From Geosporobacter ferrireducens (lineage in GTDB: Bacteria; Bacillota; Clostridia; Peptostreptococcales; Thermotaleaceae), in contig NZ_CP017269.1 in the NCBI RefSeq assembly GCF_001750685.1, forward strand, positions 5,621,416 to 5,685,415: a DNA stretch of 64,000 bases, in the 5' to 3' direction. This document shows, in pieces, positions 34,181 to 42,119 of the stretch. The number at the start of each line of letters is the position of its first letter. Position 1 is the stretch's first letter. The notes below the pieces were generated by a model that saw only the letters and a list, made by a program, of their open reading frames with translations, had not been told where the DNA came from and ran no database searches. The translations under genes were made by a program, and so were the position numbers.

Positions 34181-35878
34181 ATGAGCCTGTCAATTGAAGG
34201 TCATAATTGCCATAGGTATGTGAATTATCAAATTAAGGACAATGGAGTATTTCTCTACAATCAAGAAGCAAAGAAGTACCTCTATCTATGTCGCTACTTA
34301 AAGGTCATAAGAGTTGAAACTAACATCGTAACTGGTGATGTTCAGGTTGAATTAGAATATGTTCACAACCAAGAGATTAAGACAATGACCTTACCAAGGG
34401 AGGTTTTTGTAAAAAGTAAACTGCTAAATGTGCTTCCAGCCAAAGGGCTAGACGTAACGGATTTTAATGTGACAAAAGTTTTAGAGTATCTACTGTGTAC
34501 TGAAGAAGAGGCAGAGCATTTTAATATTCATGAAAATCTAGGCTGGACTGATATTAATGGTAAATTAGTGTATTTACATCATAATGTCATTGGAGGAGGC
34601 TTTAATTCCTCCTATAAAGGACAACTCAACATAGCTCCGAAGGGTAATAGGGAGAACTTTAACCAGCTTATTGAGCAAGAGGTTTTAGGACATCCCCCTT
34701 TAGAACTAGCATTAGCACTAGGGCTATCCTCACCTGTTGCGTCAAGGCTCAGAAAATTACTGGGACTAGATGTATTATTCTTTCATATTTACGGCAACTC
34801 AACTACTGGTAAGACTACAGCTTTAATGTTAGCTACAGCACCCTTTGGTTACCCGAGTAAATATAATAACGGTCTTATTAGGACTTGGCTAGCCACAGAC
34901 AATGCTCTACTTGGTCTCATGAAGGGGCTACATGGTATGCCATTGGCAATTGATGAAGCTTCTTCAAAAGTTAACTCAGAATATACAAAGATGATTTATC
35001 AGATAGTTGATGGAATTGAGAAGGCTAGAGCGGATAAAAACGGTGTTGTGAAGAAACGTAATTCTAATGATGAGTGGTCAGGTACTGTAGCTTCTACAGC
35101 AGAGAATTCGCTTCTGGGTAATAGTAATCATAATAATGGTTTAAGAGTAAGGCTTTTAGAGCTTGGACACATCCAATGGACCAAGTCTGCTGAAAATGCA
35201 GAAAAGCTTAAAGCTGGTTTACTAGAAAATTACAGTCATGTGGGTGTCAATTTCATTAGTTATCTTAACAAGATTGATGATGAATCTCTGATTAAGCTGT
35301 TTAAGGAGTGCAAGCAACAAGTTTTGGAGCGAATAACAGCTAAAGATGCTTTCACTGACAGAATTGCAGACAAAATTGCCGTTGTTTATTTGACAGCTAA
35401 AGTTGCTAGGAAGGCTCTTAATATTAATTTTGACCACTCAAAAATTCTGGATTTGTTAATAGAGGCTGATAAGCAGCAATCTGAGGATAGGAAGCTGCAT
35501 TTAAAAGCATATGAATTTTTCAAGTCGGAAGTTACTAGGAATATCAATAAGTTTGTCTTTAAGGATGATGTCGAAACCTATGATATGAGTAAACGGTCAT
35601 ATCAAGATAAACTACTTCCTGCTGGTGAGCTAATGGGTAGGATTGAAATGTTGAGGGATAAGATGTCACAGGTGTTAATTCCAAGGGAACAGCTAAACAA
35701 AATTCTCCAAAGTGGAGGCTTTACTGATGTAGAAGGAATTCTTTATGAGTGGAGGGAGAATCAGGTTATTGATGCTGATAAGGGTAAATTTACGAGGAAG
35801 CGAAAACTGTTTAAAAAGGGGGTGGAGCAGCGAGTTGTAGTTGTTAATCTAGATAATAAGCTTGAATTAGAGGATTAA
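34181..35878 (+). CDS. DUF927-domain P-loop ATPase
   Basis: A 565-residue protein with a DUF927 helicase-like domain, frequent on mobile elements and often linked to replication. Walker A is GNSTTGKTT (205-213) and the Walker B-like motif is LAIDEA (255-260). An Asn/Arg-rich sensor region NHNNGLRVRLLEL lies near 320. The N-terminal 150 residues precede the ATPase core (HENLGWTDINGKLVYLHHNV). GGGGGTGA precedes ATG. It follows the three-repeat array directly, which could be its binding or control site. Replication activity is inferred from the family. Confidence 0.85.
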   Translation: MSLSIEGHNCHRYVNYQIKDNGVFLYNQEAKKYLYLCRYLKVIRVETNIVTGDVQVELEYVHNQEIKTMTLPREVFVKSKLLNVLPAKGLDVTDFNVTKVLEYLLCTEEEAEHFNIHENLGWTDINGKLVYLHHNVIGGGFNSSYKGQLNIAPKGNRENFNQLIEQEVLGHPPLELALALGLSSPVASRLRKLLGLDVLFFHIYGNSTTGKTTALMLATAPFGYPSKYNNGLIRTWLATDNALLGLMKGLHGMPLAIDEASSKVNSEYTKMIYQIVDGIEKARADKNGVVKKRNSNDEWSGTVASTAENSLLGNSNHNNGLRVRLLELGHIQWTKSAENAEKLKAGLLENYSHVGVNFISYLNKIDDESLIKLFKECKQQVLERITAKDAFTDRIADKIAVVYLTAKVARKALNINFDHSKILDLLIEADKQQSEDRKLHLKAYEFFKSEVTRNINKFVFKDDVETYDMSKRSYQDKLLPAGELMGRIEMLRDKMSQVLIPREQLNKILQSGGFTDVEGILYEWRENQVIDADKGKFTRKRKLFKKGVEQRVVVVNLDNKLELED

Positions 35879-35906
35879 AACATTGTAATAATTAGGAGGT
35901 TTTAAT

Positions 35907-36005
35907 ATGCTAAGCAATTCTTTTAACACTGTTGGAGGCAATGTAGACGGCGAAACCAATTTAAATGAGGCAATATCAAACTTTAGACGAGGGGAGCAAT
36001 TATAA
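35907..36005 (+). CDS. 32-residue peptide, translationally coupled
   Basis: ATG 35907 follows TTAGGAGGT and encodes MLSNSFNTVGGNVDGETNLN and 12 more residues. Its TAA (36003-36005) overlaps the ATG of the next gene (TAATG), a clear coupling arrangement. No family recognised. It may be a real small protein or a leader for the acidic repeat protein. Confidence 0.6.
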   Translation: MLSNSFNTVGGNVDGETNLNEAISNFRRGEQL

Positions 36006-37006
36006 TGAGAAAAAAATTAAGTGACAAAAAATCTGTGGTGAAATTTGAGGAGGACATCGACATGGTAATCGAAGAGTTAGAAGTTGAGGTTTGTGAGGAT
36101 AAGGGGGATGAGGTAGATATGATGGCAATTGAGAATCTAGAGGCAGATACAGTAGACAATCAGGAGGATGATTCAAGCACAGATATATTTGAAGAGTTAG
36201 AAGTTGAGATTACTGAGGATAAGGAGGCTGAGGCAGGTATGGAGGTAATTGAGAATTTAGAGATAGATGCTGTAGATAATCAGGAGGATGATTCAAGCAC
36301 AGATATATTTGAAGAGTTAGAAGTTGAGATTACTGAGGATAAGGAGGCTGAGGCAGGTATGGAGGTAATTGAGAATTTAGAGATAGATGCTGTAGACAAT
36401 CAGGAGGATGATACAATTATAGATATATTTGATGAGCATGAAGTTGAGGCTACAGAAGCTATAAATGATAAAGATACAGTTGATTTAAGTCAAAATAAAA
36501 TAGCAGAACCAATGTTGAGAAATTACCTAACTACGGGTGATATTACTAAACAGAATCACGATGATGTATCACTTATAAATCAGGCTTTTGAAAATGCTAT
36601 ACCAATCTTTGATGAATATAGTTCTGTTGATAGTCAGAGTATAAGTAGAGTCATTGGTAGTGCAGGTATTATGTCCATTATAAATTCATTGAAAAATGGC
36701 AAAAGATTATCTTTTTGTAGAGATCTTATGCTTAAATTAAAACTTCCTGAAAGAGTACAAATTGGCACTAATAGCAATTCTATAATAATTGGTGTAAAGC
36801 TACCTTTTAAATGCAATGATTTCAAAATCAGCAAAACTGGTGGAAAGAGCATAATCTATTCTGGTCCACTAGTAATGGAGATCACTAAAAAGTTCAATTT
36901 AGATTACAGTAATAGAACCTCCATTACTTTCCATGATGTAACCTACGGAGAATTTGAAGGTTTCCCCTATGCAATAATTAAAATTATTAATGATGGTGAG
37001 ATATAA
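36005..37006 (+). CDS. Protein with acidic 40-residue tandem repeats
   Basis: A 333-residue protein. The N-terminal half has three 120-bp (40-residue) repeats, at 36061-36180 (diverged), 36181-36300 and 36301-36420 (nearly identical to each other), and a partial fourth. The unit reads IFEELEVEITEDKEAEAGME then VIENLEIDAVDNQEDDSSTD. From about residue 165 a non-repetitive domain follows (ISRVIGSAGIMSIINSLKNG, IIIGVKLPFKCND), with no family recognised. DNA mimicry or a surface for binding partners is possible. Repeat number probably varies between strains. Confidence 0.75.
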   Translation: MRKKLSDKKSVVKFEEDIDMVIEELEVEVCEDKGDEVDMMAIENLEADTVDNQEDDSSTDIFEELEVEITEDKEAEAGMEVIENLEIDAVDNQEDDSSTDIFEELEVEITEDKEAEAGMEVIENLEIDAVDNQEDDTIIDIFDEHEVEATEAINDKDTVDLSQNKIAEPMLRNYLTTGDITKQNHDDVSLINQAFENAIPIFDEYSSVDSQSISRVIGSAGIMSIINSLKNGKRLSFCRDLMLKLKLPERVQIGTNSNSIIIGVKLPFKCNDFKISKTGGKSIIYSGPLVMEITKKFNLDYSNRTSITFHDVTYGEFEGFPYAIIKIINDGEI

Positions 37007-37126
37007 AATTAATCATAAGTACCATAATGAGGGCTGCTATTAAAGGATACCAGCCCTTATCTTTTTGTAAACGTTAAGGCTTGAAATATATATTATTATT
37101 ATGTTAATACGAGAGGAGTGCTTAGT

Positions 37127-37348
37127 ATGAATATTAACTATGCAGAAGCTTTTTCAAATTATCCAGAGATATTAAACGCTAAAATGATTGCTGAAATTTT
37201 AGGAATTGGCTATATAAAATCGCTAAAGCTTATCAAATATAGTGATATGAAGTATATTAAAATAGGCAACGTCTATAGAGTGCCTAAAAAATGTTTTGTA
37301 GAATGGCTCCATAGTGATGAGAGTAAAGTAATCAATTTAGAGGCTTAG
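37127..37348 (+). CDS. Excisionase-like helix-turn-helix protein
   Basis: A 73-residue protein with a MerR/Xis-type winged helix-turn-helix: NAKMIAEILGIGYIKSLKLI, then IKIGNVYRVPKKCFVEWL, the usual RIPKxxFLxWL ending of HTH_17 excisionases. ATG 37127 is chosen nine bases after GAGGAG; an in-frame GTG at 37118 overlaps that site. It lies just upstream of the integrase, the normal xis-int order. Confidence 0.82.
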   Translation: MNINYAEAFSNYPEILNAKMIAEILGIGYIKSLKLIKYSDMKYIKIGNVYRVPKKCFVEWLHSDESKVINLEA

Positions 37349-37353
37349 AAAAT

Positions 37354-37390
37354 AAAGGTACAGGGACTATTTAGTCTTTGTACCTTTTTT
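37354..37390 (+). terminator. Terminator between excisionase and integrase
   Basis: AAAGGTACAGGGACTA pairs with TAGTCTTTGTACCTTT (small internal mismatch), followed by TTTT. The integrase thus needs its own promoter or readthrough. Confidence 0.8.
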
Positions 37391-37463
37391 AGTTTTCAGC
37401 AAAGCAATACTGGCTTGCTAACAGCAACTATTCAAGTTAGAAATATTAAAAGGAGGTACAAAA

Positions 37464-38621
37464 ATGGCGAGTGGTCATATTAGAAAGCGAGAATACAAAA
37501 GTGGAGTATCCTGGCAAATTGTGATTGAAAACGGAGTGGACGAAAAAGGGGAAAGAAAAAGAATTTACAAGTCAGTTAAGGGAACTAAGAAAGAGGCTCA
37601 AAAGATTATGACGAAAATTTTAAATGAGTTAAACAATGGAACTTACATTGAGCCTACCAAAACCAGTTTTGGAGATTTCTTAAAAGAATGGATGGAAACA
37701 TATGTTGAGCCAAACTTGTCTCCTACAACAATAGTAGGATATAAAGCAAATGTTTTTGGTCATATAGTGCCAAATCTAGGGCATATACCGCTTCAGAGCT
37801 TAAATGCTCTAGACATACAGAAATTCTATAACAAACTCTCTCAAGAAAATCATTCTAAAACAAACAAACCTCTTTCAGCTAGAACCATAGAACACATTCA
37901 TGCAAATTTAAAGTCAGCTTTAAAACAGGCAGTAAAGCTAGGTGTAATTGAGAGGAACCCAGCCGAAGCAGTAACAATTCCTAAAGCAAAAGATTATAAA
38001 GCCACTGTTTATGATGAAGAGGAAGTTAAGAAATTATTGAAATATGTGAAGGGAACTAAATTGGAAATACCAGTAGTGTTAGGTGTTGGATTAGGATTGA
38101 GAAGGGGTGAAGTACTAGGGCTAAAGTGGTCAGCGATCGATTTTGAAGGCAAGAAAATAAAAGTACAAACCAGCTTAGCATATGTAGATAAAAAGTTTAT
38201 ATTTAAGTCTCCCAAAAGTACGGCTGGTGAAAGGACATTAGTTGTTTCGGATTCAATTTTAGAAACCCTAAAGAAACATAAAAAGGAGCAAGGCTTGTAT
38301 AGATTAATGCTAGGAGCTACCTATGAAAACAATGATTTAGTATGCTGCGAAGAAGATGGACGTCCAACCATACCAGGCACCCTGTCACATAGGTTTAATA
38401 TTTTCTTACAAGAACATGACTTTAAAGAAATACGATTTCATGACCTAAGACACACCCATGCTTCTTTACTGCTAAAGTATGGTGTAGCAGCCAAAGTAGC
38501 ATCCACAAGATTAGGACATTCATCTATTGGAATTACTTTAGACTTATATTCCCATGTTTATAATGAGGTTGAAGAAGAGGCAGCTAATAGAATAGAAACA
38601 GGAATATTTCAAATAGGTTAG
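37464..38621 (+). CDS. int: Tyrosine recombinase (island integrase)
   Basis: A 385-residue integrase of the Tn916/phage type. An N-terminal AP2-like arm-binding domain (GVSWQIVIENG) is followed by a SAM-like core-binding domain (FGDFLKEWMETYVEPNLSPT) and the catalytic domain. Catalytic residues are Arg in GLRRGEVLGL (about 213), H326 and R329 in FHDLRHTHASLL, H352 in LGHSSIGIT, and Y362 in DLYSHV. AGGAGG precedes ATG. It ends 255 bases from the intact tRNA-Sec and should act on the 15-bp core in the anticodon arm. Not truncated, so possibly active. Confidence 0.95.
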   Translation: MASGHIRKREYKSGVSWQIVIENGVDEKGERKRIYKSVKGTKKEAQKIMTKILNELNNGTYIEPTKTSFGDFLKEWMETYVEPNLSPTTIVGYKANVFGHIVPNLGHIPLQSLNALDIQKFYNKLSQENHSKTNKPLSARTIEHIHANLKSALKQAVKLGVIERNPAEAVTIPKAKDYKATVYDEEEVKKLLKYVKGTKLEIPVVLGVGLGLRRGEVLGLKWSAIDFEGKKIKVQTSLAYVDKKFIFKSPKSTAGERTLVVSDSILETLKKHKKEQGLYRLMLGATYENNDLVCCEEDGRPTIPGTLSHRFNIFLQEHDFKEIRFHDLRHTHASLLLKYGVAAKVASTRLGHSSIGITLDLYSHVYNEVEEEAANRIETGIFQIG

Positions 38622-38819
38622 AAGGAGGACTGATGATATGCTAAATGTATGCAACTTAAAATCAAAGGAATTTCCATAGTTGAAATTACTATAAATACAT
38701 TGATTTTATAACAATAGAGATGAGTCAGAGTTTTAATTAGTTTTAGTTAGATTTCGTCAGCTATTCCTATTACGGCGGCGGAAGGGCGACACAAGACGAC
38801 AATTTCAAGATAATTTCAG

Positions 38820-38848
38820 TTGAACAATAAAAATAGGTATGCTATAAT
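38820..38848 (+). promoter_or_regulatory. Island-borne promoter of the intact tRNA-Sec
   Basis: TTGAAC (38820-38825), a 17-base spacer and TATAAT (38843-38848) lie 28 bases before the tRNA. It is inside the island and unlike the host promoter at 17002. The interval 38622-38876 otherwise holds AT-rich DNA, candidate arm sites (AGTTTTAA, AGTTTTAG at 38729-38746) and a GC-rich patch. Confidence 0.78.
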
Positions 38849-38876
38849 GGTCAAGTGTCAACAATCAGTAACATAT

Positions 38877-38973
38877 GGGAGTAGATGGGTGCTGGTGTGC
38901 CCTCTGGTCTTCAAAACCAGTTTGAGGGGTTAGGAGCTTCTCAGGTGGGTTCGATTCCCACATACTCCCGCCA
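38877..38973 (+). tRNA. selC: Selenocysteine tRNA (UCA anticodon), host/island chimera
   Basis: 97 bases ending in an encoded CCA. Features of tRNA-Sec are an acceptor strand GGGAGTAG facing ATACTCCC, a six-pair D stem GGGTGC/GTGCCC with loop TGGT, an anticodon arm CTGGT-CTTCAAA-ACCAG (TCA reads UGA), a long variable arm and a T arm GTGGG-TTCGATT-CCCAC. Bases before the core at 38901-38915 come from the island; bases after it are the host 3' half. The eighth acceptor pair is G-A. It is the only intact tRNA-Sec in the window and serves selDAB. Confidence 0.95.
38901..38915 (+). repeat. Right attachment core (attR)
   Basis: CCTCTGGTCTTCAAA, identical to attL at 17082-17096, inside the intact tRNA-Sec gene. 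Confidence 0.85.
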
Positions 38974-39011
38974 ATAGACTATGCAAAAAGGATATAAATA
39001 TTTGTAAAGTG

Positions 39012-39051
39012 AAGCATAAGCTTGCCGTAGTGGTAGCCTCATGCTTTTTTT
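39012..39051 (+). terminator. Terminator after tRNA-Sec
   Basis: AAGCAT (39012-39017) pairs with ATGCTT (39041-39046), extended inward with one mismatch, followed by a T run. Confidence 0.7.
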
Positions 39052-39084
39052 ATTGTAGTAAACTTATGCTTACATTTGCAGTAA

Positions 39085-40005
39085 CTATTTCTCAAATATC
39101 TTCAAAAGTCTCAAATAGTGATTTGCTTCACGTAATGTATGATCGCCCAATAACGGAATAATGATCGATTTAATTTTACATTCTACCAGTCCTTGCGTTC
39201 CTTGTTCCTTAAAATCACGAATTCTTTGCGTAGCGTTTAGGCTATCCTCCGTGACCTTCATCAAGGGTATTGTCATGTCTATAGCTGCCATTGCTTCTGC
39301 TGTCAATTGGTCAAACTCATTACTAAAATTGTTGGCTGTATTAATCAACTCATTCTCAGTAGGATCAAGTAATCCACGAATAAACTTTGAATGTTCTGCC
39401 ATAATTCTATTCCAGAATAATTCCTGCTCCATAGCTTCTTTTTCGATATTTATGTTTTCCCTATTTTGAAGTCTTTTAACTATTCCCAAATAAAATTTGG
39501 CTTCTCGCATTATATGGTCTATTAATAATGGATAATTGACTGTAAACATTTTGCAGGATAGAACATTGGATAAAATTGTAGCCTTAAACTGTATTAATGC
39601 GGCGATCAAACACATAGCCCTTTGGTTAATTAAAAATACTCTTTGATCAAGCATTGGGTTGGCTATCATTAAGCATCCACCCATTAATAAAGCTTCCGCT
39701 TGAGTCAATTCAGTTGCTATACGCACTCCCGTATAGTATGATGAAGCCATTTCAGCATTAAGGGTATAAGGTGTTATCACTTCACCTGATTGAAGTACAC
39801 TAGGACTTACAATACCATTTGAAAGTGAAACAACTTCTCCTAAAAGACTGTCAAACTCTCTTCGAAAATCATCTGCTTGTTGAGTAAAATTTGCATCTCT
39901 TGGTGTAAACCCCACCTCAAGAAAAAATGAGTGTTCTTTCATAATTCTTGCAAAAAAAAGATGTACCTCTAATGACTGACGAACGAAATCTATACTTGAA
40001 AGCAA
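39085..40005 (-). CDS. DUF2935 family protein
   Basis: A 306-residue, all-helical protein of two related halves. FARIMKEHSFFLEVGFTPRD in the first half matches WNRIMAEHSKFIRGLLDPTE in the second, each followed by a His-containing helix (LLIDHIMREAKFYL and LLGDHTLREANHYL). This is the DUF2935 double-domain pattern found in Firmicutes; the paired H/E residues suggest metal binding as in four-helix bundles, but no activity is known to me. TTG start with AGGAGG seven bases upstream. It converges on the tRNA-Sec terminator. Confidence 0.82.
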   Translation of the reverse strand: MLSSIDFVRQSLEVHLFFARIMKEHSFFLEVGFTPRDANFTQQADDFRREFDSLLGEVVSLSNGIVSPSVLQSGEVITPYTLNAEMASSYYTGVRIATELTQAEALLMGGCLMIANPMLDQRVFLINQRAMCLIAALIQFKATILSNVLSCKMFTVNYPLLIDHIMREAKFYLGIVKRLQNRENINIEKEAMEQELFWNRIMAEHSKFIRGLLDPTENELINTANNFSNEFDQLTAEAMAAIDMTIPLMKVTEDSLNATQRIRDFKEQGTQGLVECKIKSIIIPLLGDHTLREANHYLRLLKIFEK

Positions 40006-40171
40006 AGCATATTCCTCCTTGAAAAATATTTTAACTACAATATATATTATGTTTACGTTGCATAAATAGTTACTCTTTTCTTTTAGGATAAATGTGAAGG
40101 GATTATATTAGATCCTCTGTACACAAGAAAGGCTATGTATAGTCCTTGTAAATGAAATTCGGAAGGGAAAC

Positions 40172-40339
40172 ATGAAAGAGCACAAAAATATTCTCTTCAT
40201 TCATATGGGAGGATTATTTGGAGTGTTTCTTAAAACAGATCTTTTTTTCAAAATCCATTTTAAACACCCGGCTAATATTACCTTAGGCAATATTATGGCG
40301 GAAAATGGGAAGGTAAACTTAGAACCTGGATTACATTAA
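40172..40339 (+). CDS. Possible 55-residue hypothetical protein
   Basis: ATG 40172 after GGAAGGG opens 55 codons with a hydrophobic N-terminal half (ILFIHMGGLFGVFL) and the tail FKHPANITLGNIMAENGKVN. It is the only coding candidate in the 644-base interval 40006-40649, whose remaining DNA is AT-rich with small hairpins (CTTTGATTT/AAATCAAAG near 40350, AGTCC-AAA-GGACT near 40385). It may be a relic of a longer gene. Confidence 0.35.
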   Translation: MKEHKNILFIHMGGLFGVFLKTDLFFKIHFKHPANITLGNIMAENGKVNLEPGLH

Positions 40340-40649
40340 AAAAGTTCCTTTGATTTTTAATTAGAAATCAAAGCAAAAAAAAATAGTCCAAAGGACTAAT
40401 ACAATAAAAAAACAAATAATATGGGTAATTAGTGAATTGTTTTCATGTTCATTCTATTATAAATGACAAAACATGTCAATATTTTTGGATAGAAATACGG
40501 AAAATGTCGAATGAATTATGCCTGCCTATGGAATAGGATAAACATTTGAGCGTATTTTACAAGGCCATAATTTCCAATATTCGAAAAATTTTTGAAAGAA
40601 TGCAAAACATGTAGTATAATGATTTATATAAAATCTTTGAGGTGATCCT

Positions 40650-41225
40650 ATGTGTACACCGATTACTCCTAGCATTGGACCGACAAAAAACCGTATATAC
40701 AATCGTCAGCTGCCTTGGTTTGATGGCATTGAAGACAAAATACAAAGTGCTGTAATACAAAACAGCACAAGAGCGCTGCTGTCAAATATTTTACATAGTG
40801 CAGGGATGCTGTGTATCGAGTTTCTTTATGATGCGCACAACCAAGCCCTATGCAGCCATGGAAATTTGCTGCGAAAGTATGAGAAAAATATCACTGAAGT
40901 CCATCAAAAAAATTTGTTAAAATTATTTAGCGGCTTTCTGCTATGCAAGTACTTTCATGATGAAACAGTGGTTAGTTCAATAGAGCATCATATAATAGAG
41001 CAGGCTTTATTTGATCTTTATGAATTTAATGAAGCGGATATACAAAATTATAATATGGTGAAATGCACTTTTCAGACGAATGGAAAACAGGTGCAGTATT
41101 GCTTATTGACTAGAAAATTATTAGCTGATAATCTTCTACAAGTGTCCTTTAACAGCAAAAACTTTGTGGATTTAATACAGTCTTATACCCATACCGTATA
41201 TTATGAGGTTTTACTACAAATGTAG
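40650..41225 (+). CDS. Hypothetical protein
   Basis: A 191-residue soluble protein that I do not recognise. It begins MCTPITPSIGPTKNRIYNRQ and is mixed alpha/beta with scattered cysteines (C2, and others near 55, 68, 107 and 145) that form no obvious CxxC pair. GAGGTGATCC precedes ATG, and TAGTATAAT upstream is a plausible -10. It is closed by a terminator, so it is monocistronic, between DUF2935 and the BofC-like gene. Confidence 0.65.
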   Translation: MCTPITPSIGPTKNRIYNRQLPWFDGIEDKIQSAVIQNSTRALLSNILHSAGMLCIEFLYDAHNQALCSHGNLLRKYEKNITEVHQKNLLKLFSGFLLCKYFHDETVVSSIEHHIIEQALFDLYEFNEADIQNYNMVKCTFQTNGKQVQYCLLTRKLLADNLLQVSFNSKNFVDLIQSYTHTVYYEVLLQM

Positions 41226-41232
41226 ACAAATG

Positions 41233-41256
41233 CTCCCTTTTTAGGGAGTTTTTTTT
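41233..41256 (+). terminator. Intrinsic terminator
   Basis: CTCCC-TTTTTA-GGGAG hairpin followed by a run of T residues after the 40650 gene. Confidence 0.82.
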
Positions 41257-41320
41257 CTGATCTGTATAAGCTGTTAGAAAATGGTTATAATAAACAGCTA
41301 GATAGATTGGAGGGATACAT

Positions 41321-41992
41321 ATGTTAAGAAGAAGAAGACGTAGAAGAAAATATGTTTTGGCTTGCGTTGTTCTGCTCTTGGCAAGCTTCATATATGGCTA
41401 TATCAGTAATGAAACAAAAATTCTCAATAAACCAAGTAAAGAAAACGTAGATCCACTAAATTTGTCAGCAGAAGTTCCGAATGACACAAAAGAAAATACA
41501 GAGAAACAAGAGCCGGATTATCCACCTGAAGAAGTAGAAATGCCCTATGAGATAGAAGAACCTGTAGCAAATCAAGACAATATTATCACCAATAATACAA
41601 GATTTCTTTTAAGAACATATTTTGAAAAAACACGGGATACCATCACGAGAGAAAACAAAATTCCAAGTGAAATGATAGGGAAAAGTTTAGAGGAATTCAG
41701 TATCTATCTGCAAAATGCTTATAGTGAATGGGATATTCGTGAATTAAATAAGGATTTAGTAGAACTTTACCGCATAAAGGATGCAATTTCACCTAATCAT
41801 TATATTGTAAAGCAGAGTAATGGCTTCATCGCTATTTTTAATGTAGATGAAGAGGGGAATCCAATTTTATTAGAACAGACAAATATACCTGTCTCTGCTT
41901 TAACAGAAGTGGATAGGGAAAAACTAAAGCAAGGCATTGTGGTAAAAGGCATGGATGGTGTAAATCAAATAATTGAAGACTATAGCAGTTAA
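41321..41992 (+). CDS. BofC C-terminal-like exported protein
   Basis: A 223-residue protein with a very basic start (RRRRRRR), one membrane segment (VLACVVLLLASFIYGYI), a Pro/Glu-rich linker and a C-terminal domain. That domain includes YRIKDAISPNHYIVKQSNGF and IAIFNVDEEGNPILLEQTNI and resembles the BofC C-terminal domain. BofC in Bacillus restrains SpoIVB signalling during sporulation; here only the domain is shared. It lies directly before ruvC, a position seen in related Clostridia. Confidence 0.72.
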   Translation: MLRRRRRRRKYVLACVVLLLASFIYGYISNETKILNKPSKENVDPLNLSAEVPNDTKENTEKQEPDYPPEEVEMPYEIEEPVANQDNIITNNTRFLLRTYFEKTRDTITRENKIPSEMIGKSLEEFSIYLQNAYSEWDIRELNKDLVELYRIKDAISPNHYIVKQSNGFIAIFNVDEEGNPILLEQTNIPVSALTEVDREKLKQGIVVKGMDGVNQIIEDYSS

Positions 41993-42020
41993 AGTGCATG
42001 TAAAATTGCACTTTTTTTTA
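41991..42020 (+). terminator. Terminator between the BofC-like gene and ruvC
   Basis: AAAGTGCA (41991-41998) pairs with TGCACTTT (42007-42014), followed by more T residues. Confidence 0.82.
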
Positions 42021-42119
42021 TTTGCATATTTATTGAACGGAGGATGTGATAGAATAAAGAAGGATTTCGTTATGTACATATCGAATATATGTTTGGAAAT
42101 GATAAAAGGAGCGCATGTT

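Larger units (their letters stand above)
17082..38915 (+). mobile_element. selC-integrated genomic island, about 21.8 kb, with defence cargo
   Basis: Bounded by a 15-bp core CCTCTGGTCTTCAAA at 17082-17096 and 38901-38915, both in the anticodon arm of tRNA-Sec. A tyrosine integrase (37464-38621) and an excisionase-like protein (37127-37348) lie at the right end. The intact tRNA at the right end is rebuilt with an island-borne 5' half. Cargo on the left includes three probable anti-phage loci; on the right are a DUF927 ATPase, regulators and small proteins. No relaxase, coupling ATPase, secretion or phage structural genes are seen, so it is an integrative island, mobilizable at most. Confidence 0.92.

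Noticed and set aside
38638..38679. 13-codon frame after the integrase with AGGAGG
   Set aside because: Too short and without any sign of selection; may be chance.
17082..38915. Complete integrative and conjugative element or prophage
   Set aside because: No relaxase, secretion, capsid, portal or terminase gene could be seen.
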